NCBI RefSeq assembly: GCF_031760065.1
Contig: NZ_CP134500.1
Location: 2,170,001-2,234,000 of the forward strand
Reading direction: 5' to 3'
DNA from: Streptomyces durocortorensis
Lineage (GTDB): Bacteria > Actinomycetota > Actinomycetes > Streptomycetales > Streptomycetaceae
Length of the DNA: 64,000 nucleotides
The notes under the pieces: model-generated
The model's input: only the letters and a program-made list of their open reading frames with translations
The model's database searches: none
Told to the model about the DNA's origin: nothing
Position numbers and translations under genes: made by a program
Shown here: positions 27,513 through 36,614 of the stretch, piece after piece
How the letters are laid out: each line of letters begins with the position of its first letter
Numbering within the stretch: the first letter of the stretch is position 1

Positions 27513-28730
27513 AGTCCCTCCTTCGGCCGGGAGCTCCGCCGGAAGTTCCGGCGGGAGTTCCGCCGGGAGTTCGGCGTGGACGCGGAATCCGCCGCCCGGG
27601 TCCGGACCGTACGTGACACTGCCTCCCACCGAGACCGCCCGCTCCCGCATCCCGATCAGGCCGAAGCCCTGGTCGGCGGCCCCGGCTCCGGGCGGGTCCG
27701 GGGGCGGCGGGACCGGCGGGCCGTCGTCCACGACCTCCACGCTCAGCCGGGGGCCGGTGCGGGTCACCGACACCGCGGCGTGCGTGGCCGCGGAGTGCCT
27801 CACCACGTTGGTCAGCGCCTCCTGCACGATGCGGTACGCGATGGCCTCGACGACTGCGGGAACCCCGGCGCCCCCCGTGTCCCGGCGCAGACTGACCCGT
27901 ACCCCACCCGCCTCGACCCCCGCCACCAGCTCGTCCAGCTGGTCCAGGCGGGGCGCGGGGGCCGTGGACTCCGCCTCGCGCAGGACGGACAGGGTGGCAC
28001 GCAGCTCCCGTACGGCTTCCTTGCCGGAAGAGCGCACCTGGGTCATCGCGCGCCGGGACACCTCAGGGGCCGTGTCCAGCGCGTCGAGGGCCACCCCGGC
28101 CTGGACGGTCATCGCGCTCACGGTGTGCGCGAGGATGTCGTGGACCTCCCGGGCGACCCGCGCCCGTTCCTCCCGGACCCGGCGGGCCGCCTCCCGCTCG
28201 CGGTCCTCCTCGGCCCGGACGGCCCGTGCCGCGTACTCGGCGAGCAGTTCCCGGCGGGTCCGTACCACCTCACCCAGCAACAGCGGGACGAGCGGCCAGA
28301 CCATCTCCAGGACGGGCAGGCCCTGCGGGTTCACCACGTCCCGTCCCACCACCAGCGCTACCGCACCGGAGGCGAGCGAGGCGACGACCGCCGTCCACAG
28401 TGTGCGCCGCCGGTCGCCCAGCACCGCGACCGTGTACAGGGCCACGATCACCGGAAGGTTCAGCAGCTCCCCGATGTGCCCGTACAGTGCCCACCCGGCG
28501 CAGGCCGCCCCGGTCACACAGGCCACCGGAACGGGCCAACGGCGGCGGCAGGCGAGTGCCGCCAGCGAGACCACGAGCAGCGCCCAGGTCAGCGCGTCGG
28601 CCTGGCGGTAGCCGGGATCGTTGACCGCCGCGTCGGCCGCCGTGAACACCCCGACCACCGCCGCCACCAGCAGATCCGCGGCAAGCGGCGGCAGGGCCCG
28701 CGCGCGGGCGGCCAGGCGGTCGAAGGTCAT
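27507..28730 (-). CDS. Two-component sensor histidine kinase (HisKA_3 type)
   Basis: 407 residues from ATG 28730, behind GAGGGGGG. Four or five N-terminal membrane helices (about residues 18-140) form the sensor part. The dimerisation domain carries the phospho-acceptor His in REVHDILAHTVSAM. The ATPase domain has the N box (IVQEALTNVVRHSAA) and G boxes (VVDDGPP, GFGLIGMRERA). The extreme C-terminus is a Pro-Glu-Leu repeat coded by a 12-bp tandem repeat (27529-27576). It pairs with the adjacent response regulator. The signal is unknown. Confidence 0.92.
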   Translation of the reverse strand: MTFDRLAARARALPPLAADLLVAAVVGVFTAADAAVNDPGYRQADALTWALLVVSLAALACRRRWPVPVACVTGAACAGWALYGHIGELLNLPVIVALYTVAVLGDRRRTLWTAVVASLASGAVALVVGRDVVNPQGLPVLEMVWPLVPLLLGEVVRTRRELLAEYAARAVRAEEDREREAARRVREERARVAREVHDILAHTVSAMTVQAGVALDALDTAPEVSRRAMTQVRSSGKEAVRELRATLSVLREAESTAPAPRLDQLDELVAGVEAGGVRVSLRRDTGGAGVPAVVEAIAYRIVQEALTNVVRHSAATHAAVSVTRTGPRLSVEVVDDGPPVPPPPDPPGAGAADQGFGLIGMRERAVSVGGSVTYGPDPGGGFRVHAELPAELPPELPAELPAEGGTP

Positions 28731-29195
28731 CACCCCCCTCACGGTAGGAGGCTCTGCGCCCGGACGCATACGACAGAGGGAGTACGACAGCGGGAGCGGG
28801 AGTACCCGGGGCGCGTCGTTCCGGCGGTACGGCACACCCCCGCCGCGGCATGCTCCCGGGCAGGCGTTCGGACCCGCTCGGGCGGGAGTTCGGGAGGCGG
28901 CGCAACCTTCCACCGGACGGGACGTTCGGTAGGGCTCGGAAGCGGGCAAATCATCAGGTAGGCCATATGTGGCCCTCGTCCCCCCCACCCCCCAGGCCGC
29001 TCCCGACGGCCGCATCCACCGGCGCACCTGCGCAACTTCCCGTGCGCTCTCCCCCCGGGGCCGTCGGCCCCGCCGCACGCACAACGGACTGCGGACACCG
29101 AACCGCCCGCACACCGAACCGCCCGCACACCGACCGCCCGTGTGAACCCACGCACCCGCTTGACCCCACGCAGCCGCTGGGAAAGGAGCGCCACG
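28731..29195. other. Intergenic region, divergent
   Basis: 465 bp between the kinase and the amidase. No gene is supported. It contains a short palindrome GGCCA-TATG-TGGCC (28961-28974) and a 16-bp tandem repeat (29095-29140). Confidence 0.6.
29095..29140. repeat. 16-bp tandem repeat upstream of the amidase
   Basis: ACACCGAACCGCCCGC twice exactly, then a shortened third copy, ending about 55 bp before the amidase start. Confidence 0.8.
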
Positions 29196-30071
29196 ATGGC
29201 GACGCCGCTGTCCGCCGACAAGCTGCTCAAAGCCCTCCGCGACGAAGGCCTCCACGTCGTCGAACACCGGAGCTGGCGTACCAACAACCGCAACCACAAG
29301 GGCCCCTGGGGCCCGACGCACGGGGTGATGATTCATCACACCGTCACCTCGGGCACGACGTCCTCCGTCGAGCTCTGCTACAACGGCCACTCCGCCCTGC
29401 CCGGCCCGCTCTGCCACGGCGTCATCGCCAAGGACGGGTCCGTCCACCTCGTGGGCAACGGCCGCGCCAACCACGCCGGACTCGGCGACGACGACGTACT
29501 GCGTGCCGTCATCGCGGAGAAGGCGCTGCCCCCCGACAACGAGGCCAACACCGACGGCAACAGGCACTTCTACGGCTTCGAGTGCATCAACCTCGGCGAC
29601 GGGAAGGACCCGTGGCCCGCCGCCCAGCTGCTGGCGATCGAGCGGGCCGCCGCCGCCGTCTGCCGGGCCCACGGCTGGACGCAGCGGTCGGTGATCGGGC
29701 ACCTGGAGTGGCAGCCGGGCAAGATCGACCCGCGCGGGTTCACGATGAACTCGATGCGCACGAGAATCGGCAAGCGGCTGGGCGGCGCCCCGGACGGCCC
29801 CTCCAAGCCGCCGCCGAGACCGAGGTACGAGCCGTACCCGGGGGCCGCGTTCTTCAAGGTCGGCCGCAACAGCCCGATCGTCACAGCAATGGGAAAGCGC
29901 CTGGTCGCCGAGGGCTGCGGCCGGTACACGGTGGGCCCCGGCCCGGCGTGGTCCGAGGCCGACCGGCGGTCGTACGCCGCCTGGCAGCGCAAGCTGGGCT
30001 ACACGGGCGGCGACGCGGACGGCATCCCCGGCAGGACCAGCTGGGACCGGCTGAAGGTCCCCAACGTGTGA
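29196..30071 (+). CDS. Endolysin-like N-acetylmuramoyl-L-alanine amidase with peptidoglycan-binding C-terminus
   Basis: 291 residues. The Ami_2/PGRP domain has the zinc-type His pair MIHHTVTSG, the GHLEWQPGKIDP motif with a third ligand and a catalytic-type region, and an NRHFYGFECIN core. A Pro-rich linker (about 205-215) leads to a C-terminal binding domain with SYAAWQRKLGYTGGDADGIPG, typical of actinobacterial and actinophage lysins. No signal peptide is seen, so export is unexplained and a phage-derived endolysin is plausible. ATG 29196 has AAAGGAG at correct spacing. It cleaves the lactyl amide of peptidoglycan. Confidence 0.88.
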   Translation: MATPLSADKLLKALRDEGLHVVEHRSWRTNNRNHKGPWGPTHGVMIHHTVTSGTTSSVELCYNGHSALPGPLCHGVIAKDGSVHLVGNGRANHAGLGDDDVLRAVIAEKALPPDNEANTDGNRHFYGFECINLGDGKDPWPAAQLLAIERAAAAVCRAHGWTQRSVIGHLEWQPGKIDPRGFTMNSMRTRIGKRLGGAPDGPSKPPPRPRYEPYPGAAFFKVGRNSPIVTAMGKRLVAEGCGRYTVGPGPAWSEADRRSYAAWQRKLGYTGGDADGIPGRTSWDRLKVPNV

Positions 30072-30139
30072 CGCTGGAGGCCGAAGGCCACCCACGTGCG
30101 GGTGACCCGGCGACTGACTGTCTGCCTCCGAGGAGCGGT

Positions 30140-30361
30140 GCGACGACGGTAGAGGTACGGACGGTCACGGCCGGAGAACTGCCCCGGTACGCCGACGGCA
30201 TCCACGACGTGTACGCACGAGCGTTCGCGGGCCCGCCGTGGCACGAGAATCCGGCCGGTGCGGACCCCTACGCCGAGCGGCCGGCGCGGGACGCACGGCG
30301 GCCCGGGTGCCCCTCGGCCCCCGTCACCCCCGGCGCGCGGAGGCCGGTCGGGGATGACGCC
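30140..30361 (+). pseudogene. GNAT acetyltransferase remnant (N-terminal fragment)
   Basis: The reading frame gives VEVRTVTAGELPRYADGIHDVYARAFAGPPWHENP, the start of a GNAT-type acetyltransferase. Similarity then degrades and the frame runs into the convergent DUF1772 gene. There is no usable start codon (a GTA sits where one is expected) and the acetyl-CoA-binding motif is missing. A decayed fragment, not a gene. Confidence 0.55.
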
Positions 30362-30829
30362 CTACAGGGCCGCGGTCAGCAGGGCGCACGCCGCCAGCGC
30401 GAACGCGGTGCGGACCTGGTGGAGGGTGTTCCAGCGGGGCTCGAAGGCCGCGCGCGCCGCACTGTCGTCGCCGCCCTCGGACGCGGCGAGGGCGTTGTTG
30501 AGCGGGACGTTCCCGGCGATGGTCACCGCATGGCCGGCGACCGCGCAGACCAGGGCGGCCACGATGGCGGGCCCCGCCACCTCGTCGTGCTCGCCCAGGC
30601 CGGTGAAGAACGCGGCGGCGGGCAGGGCGACCACGCCCAGGAACAGGACGAGGAAGACGGGCCCGGGAACCTTCTCATTGAAACGGCGCATGGCAGCCGT
30701 GAACTGTTCGTCCGTCAGTTCTGCGAGGCCGGGCATGATCGCGACCAGGAAGGTCAGCATGAAACCCGCGTAGAGGCCGTTGACGATCACGGAGAGCGCC
30801 AGGAGCAGGGAGGTCATGGCGGACATCAT
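30362..30829 (-). CDS. DUF1772 (anthrone oxygenase-like) membrane protein
   Basis: 155 residues with four hydrophobic segments, at about residues 7-30, 54-74, 82-102 and 137-155. The pattern is that of DUF1772: GLYAGFMLTFLVAIMPGL at the start, and NVPLNNALA followed by W(N)TLHQVRT before the last helix. Some members act as anthrone oxygenases; most are uncharacterised. ATG 30829 is used, behind GGAG; ATGs at 30826 and 30817 are in frame. Its 3' end abuts the GNAT fragment on the other strand. Confidence 0.82.
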   Translation of the reverse strand: MMSAMTSLLLALSVIVNGLYAGFMLTFLVAIMPGLAELTDEQFTAAMRRFNEKVPGPVFLVLFLGVVALPAAAFFTGLGEHDEVAGPAIVAALVCAVAGHAVTIAGNVPLNNALAASEGGDDSAARAAFEPRWNTLHQVRTAFALAACALLTAAL

Positions 30830-31335
30830 GACGCGGAACTCCGGTGCGTACAGCCATTCACCGGATGACCGTACGAACACGTCCGCGCGGACGCACGCCC
30901 TTCTCCGCTCCCTCCTGGTGTGACGTGACGCCGCAGTTGGCCAGTCGGCGGTCCAGTTGGCCGGTGTGGGCGTCGAAGTCGGCCGCAGGGCAGTGAGTGC
31001 GGAGCCTTCAGTGACGAGTCTCGCGCACGGCGTGCGGCGAGCCGAACCGCCGACGGCCGCCCGGCCTTCCCGCCTCACGCTGTCAGCTCCCCTCCCGCGG
31101 TGATCACTCATTCGGGTACCCCGTGCCCAGTACGCGGCCTCGGCCCTGTCGGCGTGATCATGATGGATGCACGTCGAGTCGGGGGCCGAACGGCCAAGGA
31201 CGGCATCCGTGCTGCGCCAAGAGCACCGGAAGCAACCTCATGGAGACTTCCCGGGCCACGGATGTGTGTGGCCGCATCCCCTGCTCGCGGCCCAGGACAG
31301 GAGTCCCGGGCGGAAGCCGATGTAGGGACGTATCT
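30830..31335. other. Intergenic region upstream of the urease operon
   Basis: 506 bp between divergent genes. It must hold the urease and DUF1772 promoters. I see no clear coding region, repeat array or strong stem-loop. Confidence 0.5.
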
Positions 31336-32049
31336 GTGCACCTCACCCCACACGAGCAAGAACGTCTGATGATGCACGTGGCCGCCGACGTGGCGGAGAA
31401 GCGCCGGGCCCGCGGCGTACTGCTGAACCACCCGGAGGCCATGGCGCTGCTGATCGTGCATGTTCTCGAAGGGGCCCGGGACGGCAGGACCGTAGCCGAG
31501 CTGATGTCGTCCGGGCGCAAGGTGCTGTCTCGGGAGGAGGTTATGGAGGGAGTCCCCGAGATGATCGAGAACGTGCAGGTGGAGGCCACGTTCCCCGACG
31601 GGACGAAGCTGGTCACCATCCACGGCCCGTTCCCGGAGGCGGGCCAGGACGAGGAGCCGGTCACCTGCCCGGGGAAGGTCGACTTCTCCCCCGCGAAGGA
31701 GGACGAGGTGGTGATCTTCAACGAGCGCAACAGGCAGCTCGGCCAGGTGACGGAGCTGATGGTCGCCAATCCGACCGACCGGCCCATCCAGGTCGGCTCC
31801 CACTACCACTTCGCCGAGGCCAACGACGGACTGACGTTCGTCCGCAAGGAGGCGTGGGGCAGGCGTCTGAACGTCCCCGCCGGCAGTTCGGTGCGCTTCG
31901 AGCCCGGCATCACCGAGAAGGTCCAGCTCGTACCCATCGAGGGGGCCCGGGTGGTCCACGGTCTGCGCGGCCGGATCGAGGGCCTGCCCGAGAAGGTCAA
32001 CGGCTCGCTCGACAAGGTCAAGGGTTCGTTCGACAAGGAGCAGGTGTGA
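31336..32049 (+). CDS. ureAB: Urease gamma-beta fusion subunit
   Basis: 237 residues. The first 100 are urease gamma ([42 protein letters not shown], then [21 protein letters not shown]). The rest, from about residue 112, is urease beta ([38 protein letters not shown]). The C-terminus carries two direct copies of a segment rich in Lys, Asp and Gly ([16 protein letters not shown]). Fusion of these two small subunits is known in one actinobacterial urease class. The start is GTG 31336. The stop overlaps the ureC GTG. It forms the apoenzyme with UreC. Confidence 0.93.
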   Translation: MHLTPHEQERLMMHVAADVAEKRRARGVLLNHPEAMALLIVHVLEGARDGRTVAELMSSGRKVLSREEVMEGVPEMIENVQVEATFPDGTKLVTIHGPFPEAGQDEEPVTCPGKVDFSPAKEDEVVIFNERNRQLGQVTELMVANPTDRPIQVGSHYHFAEANDGLTFVRKEAWGRRLNVPAGSSVRFEPGITEKVQLVPIEGARVVHGLRGRIEGLPEKVNGSLDKVKGSFDKEQV

Positions 32050-34040
32050 GTACCACCGTTCAGCGCCCCGATCAGTGCCCCGACTGCTCCTGCTGTCCGG
32101 AAGAGCCGACGGCGTTCGATCCGTTGACGCGACCGGCCTACGCGGACCGCTTCGGGCCGACGACCCGTGATCGCATCCGCCTCGCCGACACGGCTCTGAG
32201 CGTCAGGATCGAGGACGACTGGTCGGGAGGCCCCGGCCGCAGCGGGAACGAGATGGTCTTCGGCGGCGGCAAGGTGATCCGCGAGTCGATGGGGCAGTCC
32301 GTCGTGCCGCGCGACGCGGCGAAGGCCAAGTCCGGGAAGTCGGCCGACCTCTCGACAGCGGGTCCGCCGGACACGGTCATCACGGGTGTCGTCGTTCTGG
32401 ACCACTGGGGCATCGTCAAGGCGGATGTCGCCCTCCGCGACGGGCACGTCGTCGCCCTGGGCAAGGCGTACAACCCCGAGACCATGAACCCCCTCCATGA
32501 GGGCGCGGAGCCTCACAACGGCATCGGCCCCCGGCCCACCGACTTCGTCATCGGTCCGGACACCGAGGTCATCTCGGGCAAGGGCAGAATCCTCACCGCC
32601 GGCGGGATCGACACGCACGTCCATTTCATCTGCCCCGACCAGGTCCGCGAGGCGTTGTCGGCGGGCGTCACCACGCTCATCGGTGGCGGTACGGGCCCGG
32701 CGGAGGGCAGCACGGCGACCACGGTCACGCCCGGCGCGTGGCACGTCAACCGCATGTTCGAGGCGCTGGACAGCGCGCCGGTGAACATCGGGCTGCTCGG
32801 CAAGGGCGCCACGATGTCGAAGGATTCGATGCTCGCCCAGGTCGACGCCGGGGTCCTCGGCCTGAAGATCCACGAGGACTGGGGCGCCACACCGGCGGTC
32901 ATCGAGCAGTGCCTGGAGGTGTGCGAGGAGACCGGGGTCCAGCTCGCCCTCCATGCCGACTCGCTGAACGAGGCCGGGTTCGTCCAGGACACCATCGACG
33001 CCATCGGCGGCCGCTCCATCCACGTCTTCCACGTCGAGGGCGCCGGAGGCGGCCACGCTCCGGACATGATCAAGATGGTGAGCGAGCCGAACGTGCTGCC
33101 CGCCTCCACCAACCCCACCCGACCGCTGACCGTCAACACGGTCAAGGAGCACTTCGACATGGTGATGGTCTGCCATCACCTCAACCCGAAGGTCGAGGAG
33201 GACCTCGCCTTCGCGGACTCCCGGATCCGCCCTTCCACGATGGCCGCCGAGGACATCCTCCACGACCTCGGCGCCATCTCGATCATGTCTTCGGACGCCC
33301 AGGCCATGGGCCGCATCGGCGAGATGATCATGCGTACCTGGCAGACCGCGCACGTCATGAAGGTCCGCCGCGGCTTCCTGGAAGAAGACCGGCCCCGCGA
33401 CGAGCCGGAGACCGGCCCGAAGGCCGGGACAGCGCAGGACGAGACGGCGGCGGACACGACCCCGGAGCCCCGGCCGCCGCTGGCGGACAACCGGCGCGCT
33501 CGCCGGTACGTCGCGAAGTACACCATCAACCCGGCCCTCGCCCAGGGCATCGACGCCGTCGTCGGCTCCGTGGAGACCGGGAAGCTGGCCGACCTGGTCC
33601 TGTGGGAGCCGAAGTTCTTCGGAGTCAAGCCCCACATGGTCATCAAGGGCGGCCAGATCGCCTACGCGCAGGTGGGCGACGCCAACGCGTCCATCCCCAC
33701 CCCGCAGCCCGTTCTCCCCCGTCCCATGTGGGGGGCCACCGGCCTGGCGCCCGGCTCGCTCTCCTACAACTTCGTCACCGAACGAGCCATCGGCAACGGC
33801 CTGGGCAAGGGCTCCAGGCTCAACAAGCAGTTCAAGGCGATCACCGGCACGCGCGGCGTCAAGAAGGCCCATATGAAGGAGAACCACGCCACCCCGCACG
33901 TCCGCATCGATCCCGACACCTACGAAGTCATCATCGGCGGAGCGAAAGTGACCGACGTGACGACCTTCGTCGACGGCCACATCATCGACCGCGCCTACGT
34001 ATCCGAACTCCCCATGGCCCAGCGCTACTTCCTCTTCTGA
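32046..34040 (+). CDS. ureC: Urease alpha subunit (catalytic)
   Basis: 664 residues, about 95 longer than usual UreC. All nickel-site residues are visible: GGIDTHVHF (two His), GLKIHEDWG (carbamylated Lys and His), [21 protein letters not shown], the flap Cys and His in MVCHHLN, and the Asp in [14 protein letters not shown]. Extra length comes from a 30-odd residue N-terminal extension with a CPDCSCC cluster (11-17) and an acidic Pro-rich insertion after VRRGFLEED (about residues 445-480). GTG 32046 overlaps the ureAB stop. It hydrolyses urea to ammonia and carbamate in the cytoplasm. Confidence 0.95.
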   Translation: MSTTVQRPDQCPDCSCCPEEPTAFDPLTRPAYADRFGPTTRDRIRLADTALSVRIEDDWSGGPGRSGNEMVFGGGKVIRESMGQSVVPRDAAKAKSGKSADLSTAGPPDTVITGVVVLDHWGIVKADVALRDGHVVALGKAYNPETMNPLHEGAEPHNGIGPRPTDFVIGPDTEVISGKGRILTAGGIDTHVHFICPDQVREALSAGVTTLIGGGTGPAEGSTATTVTPGAWHVNRMFEALDSAPVNIGLLGKGATMSKDSMLAQVDAGVLGLKIHEDWGATPAVIEQCLEVCEETGVQLALHADSLNEAGFVQDTIDAIGGRSIHVFHVEGAGGGHAPDMIKMVSEPNVLPASTNPTRPLTVNTVKEHFDMVMVCHHLNPKVEEDLAFADSRIRPSTMAAEDILHDLGAISIMSSDAQAMGRIGEMIMRTWQTAHVMKVRRGFLEEDRPRDEPETGPKAGTAQDETAADTTPEPRPPLADNRRARRYVAKYTINPALAQGIDAVVGSVETGKLADLVLWEPKFFGVKPHMVIKGGQIAYAQVGDANASIPTPQPVLPRPMWGATGLAPGSLSYNFVTERAIGNGLGKGSRLNKQFKAITGTRGVKKAHMKENHATPHVRIDPDTYEVIIGGAKVTDVTTFVDGHIIDRAYVSELPMAQRYFLF

Positions 34041-34087
34041 GCCCCTCCGGAGCGCAGGAGCCGAGCCGTCAAGCAGAGGAATGAAGA

Positions 34088-34762
34088 ATGAACCGTGCCG
34101 CGCTGCTCATCCTGGCCGACGGGCGGTTCCCCGCGGGAGGTCATGCCCACTCGGGCGGAGCCGAACCAGCGGTCGCAGTCGGCCGGATCACGGACGTCGG
34201 CACGCTGGAGGAGTTCTGCCGGGGACGGCTGCACACCGCCGGGCTGGTCGCGGCGGCGCTGGCCGCCGCGGCCGCCACCGGGGCCGATCCGCTGGTCCTG
34301 GACCAGGCCGCCGACGCCCGCACTCCCGTGGCCGCGCTGCGGAACACTGCCCGCAAGCTGGGTCGGCAGATGATGCGAGCGGCCCGCGCCACGTGGCCGT
34401 CGGCCGAACTCGACACGCTCGCGGCGGCCCGGCCGCGAGGCGCACACCAGCCGGTGGTACTGGGCGTGGCCGCCCGGTCGGCCGGACTCGATCCGCTGGA
34501 TGCCGCGTACGCGGCGGTGTACGAAACCGTCAGCGGGCCGGCCACCGCGACGGTCCGGCTGCTGAGCCTGGACCCGTTCGACGCCACCGCCGTGCTCGCC
34601 CGCCTGGCACCGGAACTCGACCGCGTCGCCGCAGCCGCCACCGCCGCGGCGCAGCGCGTCCCCGAAGAAGGAGTCGACGCCCTGCCCGCGGCCTCCGCGC
34701 CGCTGCTGGACATCAGCGCCCAGCAGCACGCCACCCGGGCCGCGCGCCTCTTCGCCTCCTGA
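34088..34762 (+). CDS. ureF: Urease accessory protein UreF
   Basis: 224 residues, helical and alanine-rich. The N-terminus LLILADGRFPAGGHAHSGGAEPAV is the UreF signature, and HQPVVLGVAARSAGLDPLDAAYAAVYETVSGPATA is its second conserved block. UreF works with UreD and UreG in nickel insertion and modulates the UreG GTPase. It starts 47 bp after ureC with a GAGGAATGAAG region upstream. No ureE gene is present in the operon. Confidence 0.92.
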   Translation: MNRAALLILADGRFPAGGHAHSGGAEPAVAVGRITDVGTLEEFCRGRLHTAGLVAAALAAAAATGADPLVLDQAADARTPVAALRNTARKLGRQMMRAARATWPSAELDTLAAARPRGAHQPVVLGVAARSAGLDPLDAAYAAVYETVSGPATATVRLLSLDPFDATAVLARLAPELDRVAAAATAAAQRVPEEGVDALPAASAPLLDISAQQHATRAARLFAS

Positions 34763-34807
34763 CGCCGACAACAAGACACAACGCGAGACACGACACAAGG
34801 AAACCGG

Positions 34808-35509
34808 ATGCACCTCGACCACGATCTCAACGAGAAGTACCCGCACCGCCACACCTACAGCGCCCCGGCCCCCGAGCGCCCCGACGGCACCCGCCGCGCG
34901 TTGCGCATCGGGCTCGGCGGCCCCGTCGGCTCCGGCAAGACCGCCACCGTCGCGGCCCTGTGCCGGGCCCTGCGCACCGAGGTGTCCATCGCCGTGGTCA
35001 CCAACGACATCTACACGCGCGAGGACGCCGACTTCCTGCTCCGACAGGCGGTCCTGCCGCCCGAGCGGATCCAGGCCGTCGAGACCGGCGCCTGCCCGCA
35101 CACCGCGATCCGCGACGACATCTCCGCCAACCTCGAAGCCGTCGAGGAGCTGGAGGAGACGACCGGCCCCCTCGACCTGATCCTGGTGGAGTCCGGCGGG
35201 GACAACCTCACCGCCACCTTCTCCAAAGGGCTGGTCGACGCCCAGATCTTCATCATCGACGTCGCGGGCGGCGACGACATCCCCCGCAAGGGCGGCCCCG
35301 GCGTCACCACCGCCGACCTCCTCGTCGTCAACAAGACCGACCTCGCCCCCTACGTCGGCTCCGACGTGGAAGCCATGGCGCGTGACGCCGAGGCCCAGCG
35401 CGGCGACCTCCCGGTCGCCTTCACCTCCCTCAAGGAGGAAGGCGGCGTCAAGCCTGTCGCCGACTGGGTCCGCGAACACCTCACCGACTGGGCGACAGGC
35501 TCTGCATGA
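34808..35509 (+). CDS. ureG: Urease accessory GTPase UreG
   Basis: 233 residues. P-loop GGPVGSGKT, the metal-binding [13 protein letters not shown] (the Cys-Pro-His motif of SIMIBI nickel GTPases), [14 protein letters not shown], and the guanine-recognition [11 protein letters not shown] are all present. A His-rich stretch near the N-terminus ([16 protein letters not shown]) may bind nickel and partly stand in for the missing UreE; that is inference. The stop overlaps the ureD start by ATGA. Confidence 0.95.
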   Translation: MHLDHDLNEKYPHRHTYSAPAPERPDGTRRALRIGLGGPVGSGKTATVAALCRALRTEVSIAVVTNDIYTREDADFLLRQAVLPPERIQAVETGACPHTAIRDDISANLEAVEELEETTGPLDLILVESGGDNLTATFSKGLVDAQIFIIDVAGGDDIPRKGGPGVTTADLLVVNKTDLAPYVGSDVEAMARDAEAQRGDLPVAFTSLKEEGGVKPVADWVREHLTDWATGSA

Positions 35510-36321
35510 CCTCCGCCACCGCATCCGCCGTTCCGACGGACCGCGGCTCAGCCGCCGTCGGCGTACGAGCCACCGCCCGCATCACGGCCGCCGCCAGGGG
35601 CTGCGCCACCGCCCTGCCCGTCCTCGACGGCGACGGCCCCTTCGAACTCCGGCGTCTGCGCTCACGGGGCGCCGAAGCGCGGGTGTGCGTCGTCGGAGCC
35701 ATGAGCGCTCCCCTCGGCGGCGACCGCCTGCGCATCGAAGCCACCGCCCAGCAGGGCGCCGCCCTCCACGTCACCTCCGCGGCCGCGACCCTCGCCCTCA
35801 GAGGCCCCACCAGCGCACACGCCAGCTACGACGTGCACCTGACCGTGGCGGACAACGCGGAACTCCGCTGGCTGCCCAAACCCCTCATCAGCGCCGCCGG
35901 CAGCAATCTGCGGCAGACCTGGACGATCGACCTCGCCCCCACCGCACGGCTCGTCCTGCGCGAGGAGCTGGTACTCGGGCGTACGGGCGAACCGCCGGGC
36001 CGCGTGACCACCCGGCTCACCGTCCGGCGCGGCGGACACGTACTCCTCGACCAGGAAGCGGACTACGGGCCGGGAGCCGTCGGCTGGGACAGCCCGGCCG
36101 TCCTCGCCCACCACCGGGCGACCGGCCAGATCCTCATCGTCGGACCCGGCTTCGACGCGGCACCACCCACCGCCCAGGCCCTGACCGACCCCTCGCAGGA
36201 TGGACTGGCCGTCCTCACCCCCCTCGCGGGCCCCGCCGTCCTCATCACCGCCATCGCCCCTGGCGGCCTGCGCCTGCGCCACCTCCTCAACATCGCCCAC
36301 ACCACCCGCCTATCCCTCTGA
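35506..36321 (+). CDS. ureD: Urease accessory protein UreD (UreH)
   Basis: 271 residues, beta-rich. Conserved UreD segments are seen: [34 protein letters not shown] and [19 protein letters not shown]. UreD is the scaffold that binds apo-urease for UreF and UreG. ATG 35506 is coupled to ureG. Last gene of the operon; an 18-bp perfect stem terminator follows 220 bp downstream. Confidence 0.9.
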   Translation: MTSATASAVPTDRGSAAVGVRATARITAAARGCATALPVLDGDGPFELRRLRSRGAEARVCVVGAMSAPLGGDRLRIEATAQQGAALHVTSAAATLALRGPTSAHASYDVHLTVADNAELRWLPKPLISAAGSNLRQTWTIDLAPTARLVLREELVLGRTGEPPGRVTTRLTVRRGGHVLLDQEADYGPGAVGWDSPAVLAHHRATGQILIVGPGFDAAPPTAQALTDPSQDGLAVLTPLAGPAVLITAIAPGGLRLRHLLNIAHTTRLSL

Positions 36322-36540
36322 TCCGACCAGAGCCGCCGGGCCGTCCGCACACAGGGACGGCCGTCAGCGGACCAGCCGGTTCCGCCCCTTGGCCGGTGTA
36401 GGTGACCAGCGGGCACGAGCTGTCCCAGGAAGCATCACCGGGCTGCCGCCTCTGCCTCGTGAGGAGATCTGCGTCCACCCCTCACACGTACGCGTTGCAG
36501 CTGACCGGAACGCGCAAGACTGACTGGCCCGCGGACTGAC

Positions 36541-36581
36541 TCGTGGCCCTGGTCGGCCAGACCGGCCGACCAGGGCCACGA
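36541..36581. terminator. Strong bidirectional terminator between ureD and the VWA gene
   Basis: An 18-bp perfect stem (36541-36558 with 36564-36581) encloses a 5-nt loop, AGACC. It lies between convergent genes, 34 bp from the VWA stop, and has no U tract, as is common in Streptomyces. Confidence 0.85.
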
Positions 36582-36614
36582 CACAGCTCCCGCCCCGCTC
36601 AGTCGATCCCGCCC

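Noticed and set aside
27507..30095. 862-codon frame extending the histidine kinase far upstream
   Set aside because: The extension is antisense to the amidase gene. The kinase membrane domain starts properly at ATG 28730 with a strong ribosome site.
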